Source of the DNA: Paenibacillus alba
GTDB taxonomy: Bacteria; Bacillota; Bacilli; Paenibacillales; NBRC-103111
DNA: 64,000 nucleotides
Direction of reading: 5' to 3'
Assembly: GCF_013204855.1 (NCBI RefSeq)
Contig: NZ_JABMKZ010000023.1
Location: 60,020-124,019 of the forward strand
Shown: in pieces, positions 27,584 to 36,488 of the stretch
Layout of the letters: each line of letters opens with the position of its first letter
Position numbering within the stretch: the first letter of the stretch is position 1
Position numbers and translations under genes: made by a program
The notes under the pieces: generated by a model
Database searches by the model: none
Told to the model about the DNA's origin: nothing
Seen by the model: only the letters and a program-made list of their open reading frames with translations

Positions 27584-28624
27584 TTAAGTCAGACCTCCTA
27601 GCTTGCTGCTTGTACCTTGGGCAATCGGTATGACCATGTTCCAGGTTTCGGTGGCATCATGAAAGCCATTGGTGCCATCTGATGTAGCCGCAAATAAATG
27701 CGTGGGCTTCCCTTCCTGAAACAGGAAAAACGGTCTTTCCAAATTGCCCATTTGACGAACAATACCGTCGTCCCATAGAACACTCCTAGAATAAGCGAGC
27801 GGTTCTTTGCCGATTTCCCAGTTCAAGCCGTCTGCCGAATACGCGTGTATGCCGCCATATTTTTCTCCGCATAAATTTCCTTCCATGTCCTTGGCAAGCA
27901 GTTCATAGCCTTCAGGTGTTTGCCAAATAAATGGATCTTCCAAATGTACGTCCGGAGGAAAAAGCGGATTTTCACTGAGCACCCGATACGGTCCCTCGTA
28001 ATGGTCAGCATGGGCCGCACCAAACGTCATTTTGCCATGAACATGACCTTCATATTTTCTGGCTTTATAAATTAACAGCACAGACCCATCTTCCCGGATG
28101 CAGGGTGCTGGATTGGAAGTCAGGAAACTATCAAATTTACCGGGTCTTGTTGCTAAAATAGGCGCATCCCGCCGTTCCCATGGACCTGTGACGCTATCGG
28201 AAACAGCAAGTCCAATTCGCTTGTTGGCGCGGGCAACGATACAACGCGGGTCGTCAAGACCATAGCCGTCTCCTGCGACAGGCTCTTTCAGCGGATGCGT
28301 TGATCCCATGTAAAACAGCAAGTATTTCCCTCCATGCTTAACGATTTGAGGGTTATGCGTGCTTCGGCCGTCCCAATATTCAGCGCCTCGCGCAGGCAGC
28401 ACAACTTCCTGAAACGTGTAGGGCCCTTCCGGACAGTTCGAAACGGCACGAACGATTTCAGACTGAACAAGCCAGCCCGGATGCATAGGAAGAGCTTTCG
28501 GCCAACGGGAAGCAAATAGATGGAACCGTCCATCCTCCCCCTTAACGCAAGATCCACACCATACCCAATAACCTTCCATTCGGAAACCACCCTCAAGAGG
28601 TGCAGGCAATAACGTTTGAAACAT
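27584..28624 (-). CDS. GH43-like five-bladed beta-propeller glycoside hydrolase
   Basis: A 346-residue protein with no signal peptide; AAAGGAG lies 9 bases before ATG 28624. Repeated blade features typical of GH43 and related clans are seen: DGRFHLFASRWPKALPMHPG, STHNPQIVKHGGKYLLFYMG, SNPAPCIREDGSVLLIYKAR, HLEDPFIWQTPEGYELLAKD and the last-blade NLERPFFLFQEGKPTHLFAA. The Asp in HLEDPFIW and a Glu in the last blade are candidate catalytic residues. It probably trims arabinosyl, galactosyl or similar side groups from oligosaccharides imported into the cell; specificity is unknown. It sits between the fucosidase-like and beta-helix genes. Confidence 0.78.
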   Translation of the reverse strand: MFQTLLPAPLEGGFRMEGYWVWCGSCVKGEDGRFHLFASRWPKALPMHPGWLVQSEIVRAVSNCPEGPYTFQEVVLPARGAEYWDGRSTHNPQIVKHGGKYLLFYMGSTHPLKEPVAGDGYGLDDPRCIVARANKRIGLAVSDSVTGPWERRDAPILATRPGKFDSFLTSNPAPCIREDGSVLLIYKARKYEGHVHGKMTFGAAHADHYEGPYRVLSENPLFPPDVHLEDPFIWQTPEGYELLAKDMEGNLCGEKYGGIHAYSADGLNWEIGKEPLAYSRSVLWDDGIVRQMGNLERPFFLFQEGKPTHLFAATSDGTNGFHDATETWNMVIPIAQGTSSKLGGLT

Positions 28625-28666
28625 AGCTCTCAGCTCCTTTATTTAATGGCCACGTGAGCCATCCAA

Positions 28667-30454
28667 TTATAGACTTATCAAAATAATTTCCTTCAGATTC
28701 ATTAACACGTCTCCGTTAATCTTCTCCGGTCTGATCGTTAAGACCAGCTCGGCTTCATCGGCGAACAGCAGCTGTCCAGCAGCATGCTCTTTAAACTCAT
28801 ATTCCCCGCCCGTAAACTCGACCGCTGCGCTTATCCGTTCCTGTCCAGCGGAAATAACAAATGCCCCCCCTGCGGATGGCTCGTTTGCGCCGTAAACAAC
28901 CATCACCTTATAGCTTCCACGGCTTGCCACTCTGAAATTCCACTGCACATAATCCTCGATCTTATGCCAATCCCGCACATTGTCTCTGCCTTTTTTCCCC
29001 GTATCGAATCGCAATGTTGTCCCCTGAAGCTCCCCATCAAAAACACTTAATCGGTTAGAAACTCCGCCAAACACCACTTGGCATGTTTTGGCATCGAGCT
29101 CACCCTCGAACTCCAAAGCAATTACCGTGCAATAGGGGTCTATTGGATTCTGCGGCAATTGAATGGCCATATCTCCGTATGCATTGATTTTCCTCATCGG
29201 TAGGGGATCTTTGTGCTCATCTGCCAATAAATAGGCATGATGAATAGGATTCGGAATCCCCGGCACCAGCAATTCTCCTTGGGCAGGCCACTCCCAAACA
29301 TGCAAAAATAACGTGTTTCCTTTGCGTGTGCAGCGCCCCCAGGGCATTTTGCCAATCGGACTTTTTACAGTACCATAGATGCTTTCACCGTTCTCTTTCA
29401 GCCAGCTGCCGATTTCTGCAAGCAATTCAAGCGATTTCGGGTCGAATGCCCCTTCGCCTGTAGGGCCAATATTAATGACATAATTCCCGCCCATACTAAC
29501 AACGTTCGTCATGTCGCGCACAATGTCTTGGGGACTTCTCCATTGATGATCCGTTTGGTTGTAACCCCAGGAATGATTCAAAGTCGCAATCGACTCCCAG
29601 TCTCTTCGTGGAGCCCGAATATGCAGCTGATTGTCCCCTGTGTTCTCATAGTCCCCGAACCCTTCCCTTCGGACTCGGCGATTGACTAGGCATCCCGCTT
29701 GCAATCCATGCACCAAATCGACGAAATGCATCCCTTGCTCATCCGTGACCTTATGCCCGCAATCGAACCAGATGGTTCCAACCGGGCCATATTCCGTGAG
29801 CAGCTCAGTAACTTGAGGGTAAGCCTTCTCCTCCAAATACCGCTCATACCGGGCGCTTTTATCCGAATCCTTCACCCATGATTCTAGAGGATCATAAGCG
29901 CCTATGTTATCAGGAAAGTCCAAAGTATTCCCTTGTGAATCCGGATGATGCCAATCCATCGCATGGGAATAGTAGAGGCAGAGCGCCAACTCTTCCTTGC
30001 GGCACGCGTCTGCCAGCTCAGCAACCGGATCCCGGCCAAATGGCGTTGCTTTCACAATGTTATAATCGCTTACTGCCGAATCGTACATGGCAAAACCGTC
30101 ATGATGCTTCGCTGTGAAGATCATATAATGGAAGCCCGCCGCCTTCACCGTGTGAACCCACTGCTGCGCATCAAATTGGACCGCATGAAACTGCCCCGCA
30201 ATTTGTTCATATTCTTGAATTGGAATTTGCGCGCGCAATTGCAGATGCTCGGCATAGGCGGCATTCACCGTCTCGCCTTTCCAAATACCTCCAGGGAGTG
30301 AATACAATCCCCAGTGAATGAATACGCCCACCCTCGCCTCGCGCCACCAAGCAATCCGCTGTTCATGTTCGGCATCCAGAGGTGCATCTTGCACATGAAT
30401 GAATTTCCGGCTATCCGCCTCCGCATTGTCCATCAAATCATCTTTTGTCGACAT
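28667..30454 (-). CDS. Alpha-L-fucosidase-like GH29 enzyme
   Basis: A 595-residue protein with no signal peptide. The GH29 barrel begins with WWREARVGVFIHWGLYSLPG, then IFTAKHHDGFAMYDSAVSDY. The nucleophile Asp lies in VGTIWFDCGHK, within the canonical WFDxG segment. NVVSMGGNYVINIGPTGEG marks the end of the barrel. The C-terminal about 180 residues form beta-sandwich domains that may bind sugar. Such enzymes remove terminal alpha-L-fucose. Start ATG 30454 has AAGGGAGATAGGG upstream. It is second in the five-gene operon after the aldo/keto reductase, which hints at use of the freed sugar. Confidence 0.88.
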   Translation of the reverse strand: MSTKDDLMDNAEADSRKFIHVQDAPLDAEHEQRIAWWREARVGVFIHWGLYSLPGGIWKGETVNAAYAEHLQLRAQIPIQEYEQIAGQFHAVQFDAQQWVHTVKAAGFHYMIFTAKHHDGFAMYDSAVSDYNIVKATPFGRDPVAELADACRKEELALCLYYSHAMDWHHPDSQGNTLDFPDNIGAYDPLESWVKDSDKSARYERYLEEKAYPQVTELLTEYGPVGTIWFDCGHKVTDEQGMHFVDLVHGLQAGCLVNRRVRREGFGDYENTGDNQLHIRAPRRDWESIATLNHSWGYNQTDHQWRSPQDIVRDMTNVVSMGGNYVINIGPTGEGAFDPKSLELLAEIGSWLKENGESIYGTVKSPIGKMPWGRCTRKGNTLFLHVWEWPAQGELLVPGIPNPIHHAYLLADEHKDPLPMRKINAYGDMAIQLPQNPIDPYCTVIALEFEGELDAKTCQVVFGGVSNRLSVFDGELQGTTLRFDTGKKGRDNVRDWHKIEDYVQWNFRVASRGSYKVMVVYGANEPSAGGAFVISAGQERISAAVEFTGGEYEFKEHAAGQLLFADEAELVLTIRPEKINGDVLMNLKEIILISL

Positions 30455-30475
30455 GCTGCCCTATCTCCCTTGTTG

Positions 30476-31431
30476 TTAGACTTCTTCATTTAAAATATCT
30501 TCGATCTCCCGCAAATCCCAATCCGATAACTTCACACCTGAAGCTTTGACATTTTCTTCAATCTGCTCAGGCCGAGAAGCTCCGATGATACAGCTCGACA
30601 CATTGTCCAAACGCAGAATCCATGCCAAAGCCAACTGTGCCATACTTAGATCGTTGCGCTCGGCAATTGCGGTCAGCTTCTCAACCTTCGCCAGCTGCTC
30701 TTCCTTCATCATGTGCACAATGGCCCCGTTTTGCTGGGGATCTGCCGCTCTTGACTGATCCGGAAAAGGAGCTCCAGGCTTATATTTTCCAGTTAAAATG
30801 CCTTGTGCCAATGGGGAATACACCACTTGCCCGATGCCTTCCCTTTGACAAAGTGGGACAATTTCTTTCTCAATGCCCCTTCTAAACATATGATATTGAG
30901 GCTGGTTGGCAATAATTCGATTCAGGTTCATCGCTTTAGCCAAATGCACGCTGTCGAGCAGCTGCTCGCTTTTCCACATACTAACGCCTGTATACAGTAC
31001 CTTGCCCTGCGTGATCAGATCGTCCAACGCCCGAAGCGTCTCCTCAAGCGGGGTCTCCGGGTCGTAACGATGGCATTGATACAAATCTATGTAATCTACA
31101 CCCAGCCTTTTGAGGCTTGCGTCACACTGCTCCTTAATGTGCTTTCGAGAAAGACCACGGTCGTTAGGTCCCTCCCCCATTGGCACACATACCTTCGTTG
31201 CCAGAACGTATGATTCCCTCGGGTATTTGGCAAGGGCACGACCGACAACCTGCTCCGCTTCTCCCTTGTGATAAACATTGGCCGTATCGAACAGATTGAT
31301 GCCTAACGCATAGGCTTTATCAATAATGGTTTCCGAGTGCTTGGCATCAATAGCCCCACCATAGGTCAGCCAACTCCCCAAGCTTAGCTCGCTTACTTTT
31401 AAACCGCTGCTGCTAACCGTCTATAAAACAT
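30476..31431 (-). pseudogene. Aldo/keto reductase gene with a single-base frameshift near its start
   Basis: The downstream frame (from about 31412 to 30476) codes for some 308 residues of a typical aldo/keto reductase: LFDTANVYHKGEAEQVVGRA with the active-site Asp and Tyr, a Lys in SYVLATKVCVPMGEG, the catalytic His in DLYQCHRYDPETPLEETLRA, and IIGASRPEQIEENVKA for NADP binding. The natural start is ATG 31431 with GGAGG 7 bases before it, but it reads only ten codons before a stop. Adding one G at about 31413 restores MFYRRLGSSGLKVSELSLGS, a perfect family N-terminus. So one base has been lost, or misread in sequencing. A TTG at 31381 could start a shortened product, but it would lack the first strand. 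Potential role: reduction of a sugar released by this operon. Confidence 0.8.
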
Positions 31432-31685
31432 GACCTAACCTCCATTCCTCTTTGAAAAGGCGGAAAAATATCCTCCGCCATCTGGTTTATGCTTTGATGT
31501 TACGCTCACCTCTATCATCCATCAATATCCGTTCTTACACTCGTATGTCTTTTTTTACGATTCTGGTACTGCTATGACTTTAAGGCAGCGATTATTTCCA
31601 ACACTTAGCGGCCGTTTTCTCGTCGATAAGATGTCCTCGCTGAGCTTGAATGAGTTTCTCGACGCCCATCCAGCAAAACAAAACA
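31432..31685. promoter_or_regulatory. Upstream region of the glycan operon with a leader hairpin
   Basis: GGCGGA (31459-31464) and TCCGCC (31474-31479) form a perfect stem with a 9-base loop, about 30 bases before the aldo/keto reductase start. It is followed on the minus strand by TTTTC, so it may be a leader stem or attenuator. The operon promoter should lie between this and the next terminator; I could not fix its boxes. Confidence 0.4.
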
Positions 31686-31711
31686 ACCGCACAGCCATAA
31701 AGCCGTGCGGT
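31686..31711 (-). terminator. Rho-independent terminator of the secreted multidomain protein
   Basis: ACCGCAC and GTGCGGT (extended with AGC/GCC) form a stem with a short loop; the minus strand continues TGTTTTGTTTTG. It lies 15 bases past the stop of the gene at 31726. Confidence 0.8.
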
Positions 31712-31725
31712 CATCTATTTCAAAA

Positions 31726-33681
31726 CTATTGATTATACACTTCAATCTCATTTATCGTCGGTACTGCGCTAGCCGTACTCAGGTAGAGCCGCACATACCG
31801 AGAAGTAACGGGAGAAAATGCAATCGTTTTGCTTGCTCCAAGTGCCGTTCCAGATGTCCCCGCAATATCTGTAAAGGTCGTGCCATCATTGGAGGATTGC
31901 AGCTTGTAGGCCGTGACTCTTTGGAAGGTAATCTCTTTGACAATCACCTGATTGTATGTCGTGGCAGCGCCGAAATCGACGCTAATCCATTGGTTGCTCA
32001 AAGAACCGTTCGATGCCGACCAACGAGTCGCCGTATTGGCGTCAAAAGCCGCAGAAGCCGGATAGGAGTCGCTCCATGTCGTGGAGGCATTGTAGGTTTT
32101 ACCTAAAGCGAGATTCCAGGGCGATGTGGAGGATGTGGTTGTTGCAGTCGCCGTGCTGCTTGCTGCAGATTGATTCCCCGCTACATCTTTGGCTTTTACC
32201 GTATAGCTGTATGTGGTTGAAGCTGTCAGTCCTGTGTCGCTGTAAGAGGTCGTCGTCGATGATCCAACAAACACACCCCCGCGGTACACATTGTACCCAG
32301 TTACGCCAACATTGTCAGTCGACGCAGTCCAGCTCAAATTGATTTGGTTGCCGGATACAGCCGCAGCCGTTAAATTGGTTGGCGTGGTAGGTGCTTGTGT
32401 ATCGCCGCCTGCAGTATTTAATTGATTTTTGGCCCACATGAATCGAGCGAACGTAGCAAGGCTTGTCGTTGTTTTATTCGGCATATTCGCGTTAGCCAGC
32501 TTATCAAACATATCTGGACGAAGTGCCGCCAAGAAGATGTTGCCCGTCCGGGCATACGTGGTTGGCGCCCCGTGTCCGGTTCCGTCCGTCCCATCCACAC
32601 GGCCAGCAAAATCGTTTGGCCCTCTCATCATCACGTCAGCGTACATGTTGGCAAAAGGCATCATCATAGATGAGGTAATGCCATATCGGCCGCTGAGGAA
32701 GGCTCGGTAGAAGCCCGCTACATCCAGACTGGCATGATTGGAATCTTCTCCACCCAACAGTGTTGGATTATAGCCCCAGTTGTAGGCTGTGTTGCCTTTG
32801 CTGTCCGTATAGGTTTGCTTGGCTGTATTATTGCTGAAGAACCAATTGAGATTCGTTTGAACAATACCGTCATATTGTGAAACGAGCGTTGGATTATCGC
32901 CAAGAACGGCATGTGCTGCGGCCAAATTTTGCAGACCGTAGGAGATCATCATCTGTTGATTCCATGGAAAAACACCGCCACTCATGTAAGGGGATTGTGT
33001 AGAGAAATAATATTTATTGCCATTGGATAGATCCAGCAAGGATGGGAAGAGGAATTGGTTGACCACATAGTCAGCCTCGTTCATGAACGTCATAGCGCGC
33101 TGCTTATAGGTAGCTCCATGGCTGTAATTGTCGCCAATGGCAACGGAGGTATTCCATATTGCCGGATGCTGCAGAATCAAATTGGCACAATAGGCAAGGT
33201 GCCCGACCGGATCGCCGTTTGCAGAATCAGCAGAAGCCGTCCCCGTATTATTGCCTGGCCATACAGGAGCGATCGTATTCGTCCAAACGGTTCGATGGCC
33301 ATATGGAGCTGGAAGAATATCGTTTCGCTGGGACAGCAGCACATCGCAGAAATAGATCATTCGGTCAAGAATGGCCGTATCTCCCGTGATCTCATACATG
33401 AGACCCATGGCTTTAATATTTTCACCGCTTGTACCTTGCGCATATTCACCTTGCATGGAGCCTGTATTCGGCCAAACGACTGGTTCTACGCCTTGGATGT
33501 AGGATTTAAAAGAATTGATTTCATTCTGAGTGACTGGACCCGTGAAGCTGTCAGCAACCATAGGTCCAGCAGCGTGAGCTTTGAAGCCGGAAAGCAGGCC
33601 TGCACAGGTGAACACAAGCAAAAATACCATGAGATGCTTGTTGGGACAGGTAAATAAGCTCTTTGCAGTGGAGATCGGCAT
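31726..33681 (-). CDS. Secreted multidomain protein: unassigned helical catalytic-like domain, FN3 and F5/8C domains
   Basis: I chose ATG 33681 (651 residues), 7 bases after GAGGG, because it gives a good signal peptide (LMVFLLVFTCAGLLSGFKAHA) cleaved near residue 40. Residues about 45-425 form a helical domain that looks like an (alpha/alpha)6 barrel (GENIKAMGLMYEITGDTAI, DPVGHLAYCANLILQHP, YMSGGVFPWNQQMMISYGLQ, NHASLDVAGFYRAFLSGRYG). I cannot assign it to a named hydrolase or lyase family. Residues about 430-515 are a fibronectin type III domain (VGVTGYNVYRGGVFVGSS), and 518-651 an F5/8 type C carbohydrate-binding domain ending TINEIEVYNQ. It is probably an exported polysaccharide-degrading enzyme that feeds the importers downstream. 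A CRE-like site lies upstream. Confidence 0.8.
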   Translation of the reverse strand: MPISTAKSLFTCPNKHLMVFLLVFTCAGLLSGFKAHAAGPMVADSFTGPVTQNEINSFKSYIQGVEPVVWPNTGSMQGEYAQGTSGENIKAMGLMYEITGDTAILDRMIYFCDVLLSQRNDILPAPYGHRTVWTNTIAPVWPGNNTGTASADSANGDPVGHLAYCANLILQHPAIWNTSVAIGDNYSHGATYKQRAMTFMNEADYVVNQFLFPSLLDLSNGNKYYFSTQSPYMSGGVFPWNQQMMISYGLQNLAAAHAVLGDNPTLVSQYDGIVQTNLNWFFSNNTAKQTYTDSKGNTAYNWGYNPTLLGGEDSNHASLDVAGFYRAFLSGRYGITSSMMMPFANMYADVMMRGPNDFAGRVDGTDGTGHGAPTTYARTGNIFLAALRPDMFDKLANANMPNKTTTSLATFARFMWAKNQLNTAGGDTQAPTTPTNLTAAAVSGNQINLSWTASTDNVGVTGYNVYRGGVFVGSSTTTSYSDTGLTASTTYSYTVKAKDVAGNQSAASSTATATTTSSTSPWNLALGKTYNASTTWSDSYPASAAFDANTATRWSASNGSLSNQWISVDFGAATTYNQVIVKEITFQRVTAYKLQSSNDGTTFTDIAGTSGTALGASKTIAFSPVTSRYVRLYLSTASAVPTINEIEVYNQ

Positions 33682-33792
33682 GATAAAGCCCTCTTTCACA
33701 TTCCTCATCGGCTGAGGTATTGGCTGCCATACTGTGCTTATTGGGGATGAAACTTCCTTAGTTTGGGAACATAACACCTCCTTTCTTAAATC

Positions 33793-33806
33793 TTAAAGCG
33801 CTTTCA
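33793..33806. promoter_or_regulatory. CRE-like site upstream of the secreted multidomain protein
   Basis: TTAAAGCGCTTTCA (minus strand TGAAAGCGCTTTAA) fits the CcpA consensus TGWAANCGNTNWCA at 13 of 14 positions. It lies 112 bases before the start at 33681, so CcpA repression by preferred sugars is likely. Confidence 0.6.
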
Positions 33807-33846
33807 ATCAAAAAGGAATGGCTCATACTAACCACTTCATTGCCAG

Positions 33847-33873
33847 CCCCACCTGTCTGTTAGCAGGTGGAGC
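33847..33873 (-). terminator. Hairpin after the binding-protein gene
   Basis: CCACCTG and CAGGTGG form a stem with an 8-base loop, 12 bases past the stop at 33885. No clear T run follows on the minus strand, so terminator activity is uncertain. Confidence 0.4.
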
Positions 33874-33884
33874 ATCTTAACTTC

Positions 33885-35534
33885 CTATTTCTTCTTCATG
33901 GCATCATAGGCTTCCTGATGAATCTGTAAATAACGCGGAAGCTTCATATTATCCAGATTTTTCACATACTCATCCCACTTTTTGTCGATGTCCAAATCCC
34001 CGATGATCATTCTTGCAGTCGTTTCTTTCCGGTAGTCATCGATGGTTTTACTGATATTAGCGATCTCATCCGACTGATCATTCGTAAAGAACAGCGTTGG
34101 AATTACGTTCTTTGGATCTGGCTTATAAGGCTCGTATTTATTCAGCGTCTCTTTGTACAAAATATCTTCCAGTGGATTTTTCGGATCAGCCGTTTGACCC
34201 AAACGCCATTCGTTCGAGCGCAGGGATGGTCCCACTTGTCCCCAAGTTGCGTTCTTTGCACCAGGTGAAGAGTTTCCAAGCACCGTATACTTGGCTGGTT
34301 TGCCGTTAATGCCAATATCGTTAGGTCCGGCAGCCTTCCACTCCATATCCGGACGGCCCAGCACAGCGCGCATCGTCGCTTCTTCCGAATACAAGAAGTC
34401 GGCTAACCGCATGGCGATCTCTGGATTTTTCATTTTATTCGTAATGACGAACGAGCCTGTTGTAATCCCTTGAGGGATATATTTAGACGCTTGAACGCCC
34501 CCAGGTCCTTTGAGCGGAGGAACAGCCACATAATCTTTCCAGCGTGGGCCTTCCAGCAAATTAAAGACGGTTGGATTTTGCGCCGGAATGGCGCCCAGAA
34601 TCTCAGCATCCGGATTTTCGCCTAGTTTTCTCAACTGATTGCGATCTTGCGTGAACGATTGCGGGTCGATTAACCCCTCTTTAAACAGTTTATTGAGATA
34701 CTTGAGTCCTTCTTTATATTCAGGCTGGTTGAAAGCGACCTTGATCTTGCCATCCTTCAGGAATTGCATGCTTCGATCACTGTCAATGAATGCCTGCATC
34801 AGATAGGTATCCACATACGAATTTGCGATGTTGGCTCCAACGAGCGGCAATTCGTCCGCTTTTTTATTGCCATTTGGATCTTTTTCTTTGAAAGCCTTTA
34901 GAACTTGATAGAATTCCTCTGTCGTCGTTGGCAGCTTCATTCCCACAGCATCCAGCCACTTTTGGTTCATCCACATTTTGGTGCTGTGCGTACAGTGGTA
35001 GCATTCGTTCACAGAGGGAAGCCCGTAGATATTGCCGTCAAAGTTCGAAGAAAGCTCCTTCGTGTACGGGAGGGATGCAAACATCTTCTTCGTTTCAACC
35101 CCGTACTTATCAATAAGCTTGTTAAGCGGAATGAATACGCCGTCTTTGCCGTAAAGCGACAGTTGAACAGGTGTAATATTAAAACCCAGATACACATCCG
35201 GGTAATCTCCGCTCGCCAAAGAAATATTCAGCTTCTGCTGCGGATCACTTGCTACGTCCCATTCAATATGGATATTCGTTTTCTCTTCCAGCCATTTGGT
35301 AAACTCATTAGTGGCGAAGTTTTCAACACTCGGATTTGTCCGGGACATTACTTTAATTGTCGTTTTCTCTTTAGTAATCGGAAGTACCCCTGGCGGATTT
35401 ACAAGCTCGTTTTGAGTGGCCTCAGGCTGCGTGGTTGCTTCAGTTGCCGTCTCCGTCTTGTTGCAGCCACTTAAGAAAACGGTTGCACTTAGAAGTAAAC
35501 ATAATGCTGAACCCAGAAACTTCTTTCTCTGCAT
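33885..35534 (-). CDS. Extracellular sugar-binding lipoprotein, importer A
   Basis: A 549-residue binding protein of the large LplA/family-1 type. ATG 35534 follows GGGAGG by 8 bases and gives a lipoprotein signal MQRKKFLGSALCLLLSATVF with lipobox LSGC. The mature part has LplA-like features: TIKVMSRTNPSVENFATNEF, WLEEKTNIHIEWDVASDPQQ, SGDYPDVYLG and MWMNQKWLDAVGMKLPTTTE. It should capture an oligosaccharide and hand it to the two permeases encoded just upstream (35571-37463). It is the last gene of that operon, 36 bases after the second permease. Ligand unknown; neighbours suggest pectin- or hemicellulose-type oligomers. Confidence 0.88.
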   Translation of the reverse strand: MQRKKFLGSALCLLLSATVFLSGCNKTETATEATTQPEATQNELVNPPGVLPITKEKTTIKVMSRTNPSVENFATNEFTKWLEEKTNIHIEWDVASDPQQKLNISLASGDYPDVYLGFNITPVQLSLYGKDGVFIPLNKLIDKYGVETKKMFASLPYTKELSSNFDGNIYGLPSVNECYHCTHSTKMWMNQKWLDAVGMKLPTTTEEFYQVLKAFKEKDPNGNKKADELPLVGANIANSYVDTYLMQAFIDSDRSMQFLKDGKIKVAFNQPEYKEGLKYLNKLFKEGLIDPQSFTQDRNQLRKLGENPDAEILGAIPAQNPTVFNLLEGPRWKDYVAVPPLKGPGGVQASKYIPQGITTGSFVITNKMKNPEIAMRLADFLYSEEATMRAVLGRPDMEWKAAGPNDIGINGKPAKYTVLGNSSPGAKNATWGQVGPSLRSNEWRLGQTADPKNPLEDILYKETLNKYEPYKPDPKNVIPTLFFTNDQSDEIANISKTIDDYRKETTARMIIGDLDIDKKWDEYVKNLDNMKLPRYLQIHQEAYDAMKKK

Positions 35535-35570
35535 GCTTAATTCCTCCCTTTTTATTTCACTCATCTATGG

Positions 35571-36470
35571 TTAGCCCTTTAAGGAACCAATCATCATCCC
35601 TTTAACAAAATGTCTTTGGATAAACGGATACACCACAAGCACAGGAATGGTTGAAACAACAATCAGCGAGTATTTCAGAAGCTCTCTCATTCCTTCCCGC
35701 TGCGCGGCACCTACAACATCTGTAATGACTTCTTCATCAAAAGTGTTCTTCACCAGCACATCACGCAAAATAATTTGCAGCGGATACAGGTCCGGCGATT
35801 TCAAATAAAGCAGGGCAGCGAAATAAGTGTTCCAATGCCCTACCGCGTAAAATAAAGAAAGCACAGCGATGATAGGACCAGATAACGGAGCCACGATTTT
35901 GACCAAAAATTGGTAATCACTGCACCCATCCAAATGCGCTGCTTCAAGAAGTTCGTCCGGAATCGTCGTTTGGAAATACGTTCTTGCAATAATAACACTC
36001 ATGACGCTCATAATGCCTGGAACAATGAGTGCCCATCGCGAATCAATCATCCCAAGCGACTTAATCAAAAGATAGTTCGGAATTAATCCTCCGCCAAACA
36101 TCATCGTGAATACGAATAACGCCATGACCGCATTTCGGATATAAAAGTCTTTGCGTGATAACGGATAGGCTGCAATAAGCGTCATAATGACATTAAAAAT
36201 CGTTCCCACAATCGCGTAATACATGGAATTCGCAAAACCAACCCAGATCTGTTTATGCTTAAACACAGCTTCATAGCCCTGAAAAGAGATATCGACCGGC
36301 CACAGCCATACTTTACCCGAAATGACAGCGGCAGATGAACTGAAGGAAGCGCTTATCACATAAATTAGAGGATATAAGACGGTTAGAGTAAACAGGCAAA
36401 GCATCGTGTAATTGGCAATGTTAAACAATTGATCGCCTTTGGATTCATGAATTCGGGTCGACTTCATCAT
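35571..36470 (-). CDS. CUT1 ABC transporter permease (YtcP/LplC type), importer A
   Basis: A 299-residue inner permease with about six membrane spans, from TMLCLFTLTVLYPLIYVISA near the start to YSLIVVSTIPVLVVYPFIQR at the end. The cytoplasmic coupling loop has ELLEAAHLDGCSDYQFLVKI, the EAA motif that docks the ATPase. The C-terminus FVKGMMIGSLKG is the family signature. It pairs with the permease starting 18 bases upstream. Confidence 0.92.
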   Translation of the reverse strand: MMKSTRIHESKGDQLFNIANYTMLCLFTLTVLYPLIYVISASFSSSAAVISGKVWLWPVDISFQGYEAVFKHKQIWVGFANSMYYAIVGTIFNVIMTLIAAYPLSRKDFYIRNAVMALFVFTMMFGGGLIPNYLLIKSLGMIDSRWALIVPGIMSVMSVIIARTYFQTTIPDELLEAAHLDGCSDYQFLVKIVAPLSGPIIAVLSLFYAVGHWNTYFAALLYLKSPDLYPLQIILRDVLVKNTFDEEVITDVVGAAQREGMRELLKYSLIVVSTIPVLVVYPFIQRHFVKGMMIGSLKG

Positions 36471-36488
36471 CTTGCTGGTTGCACCTCT

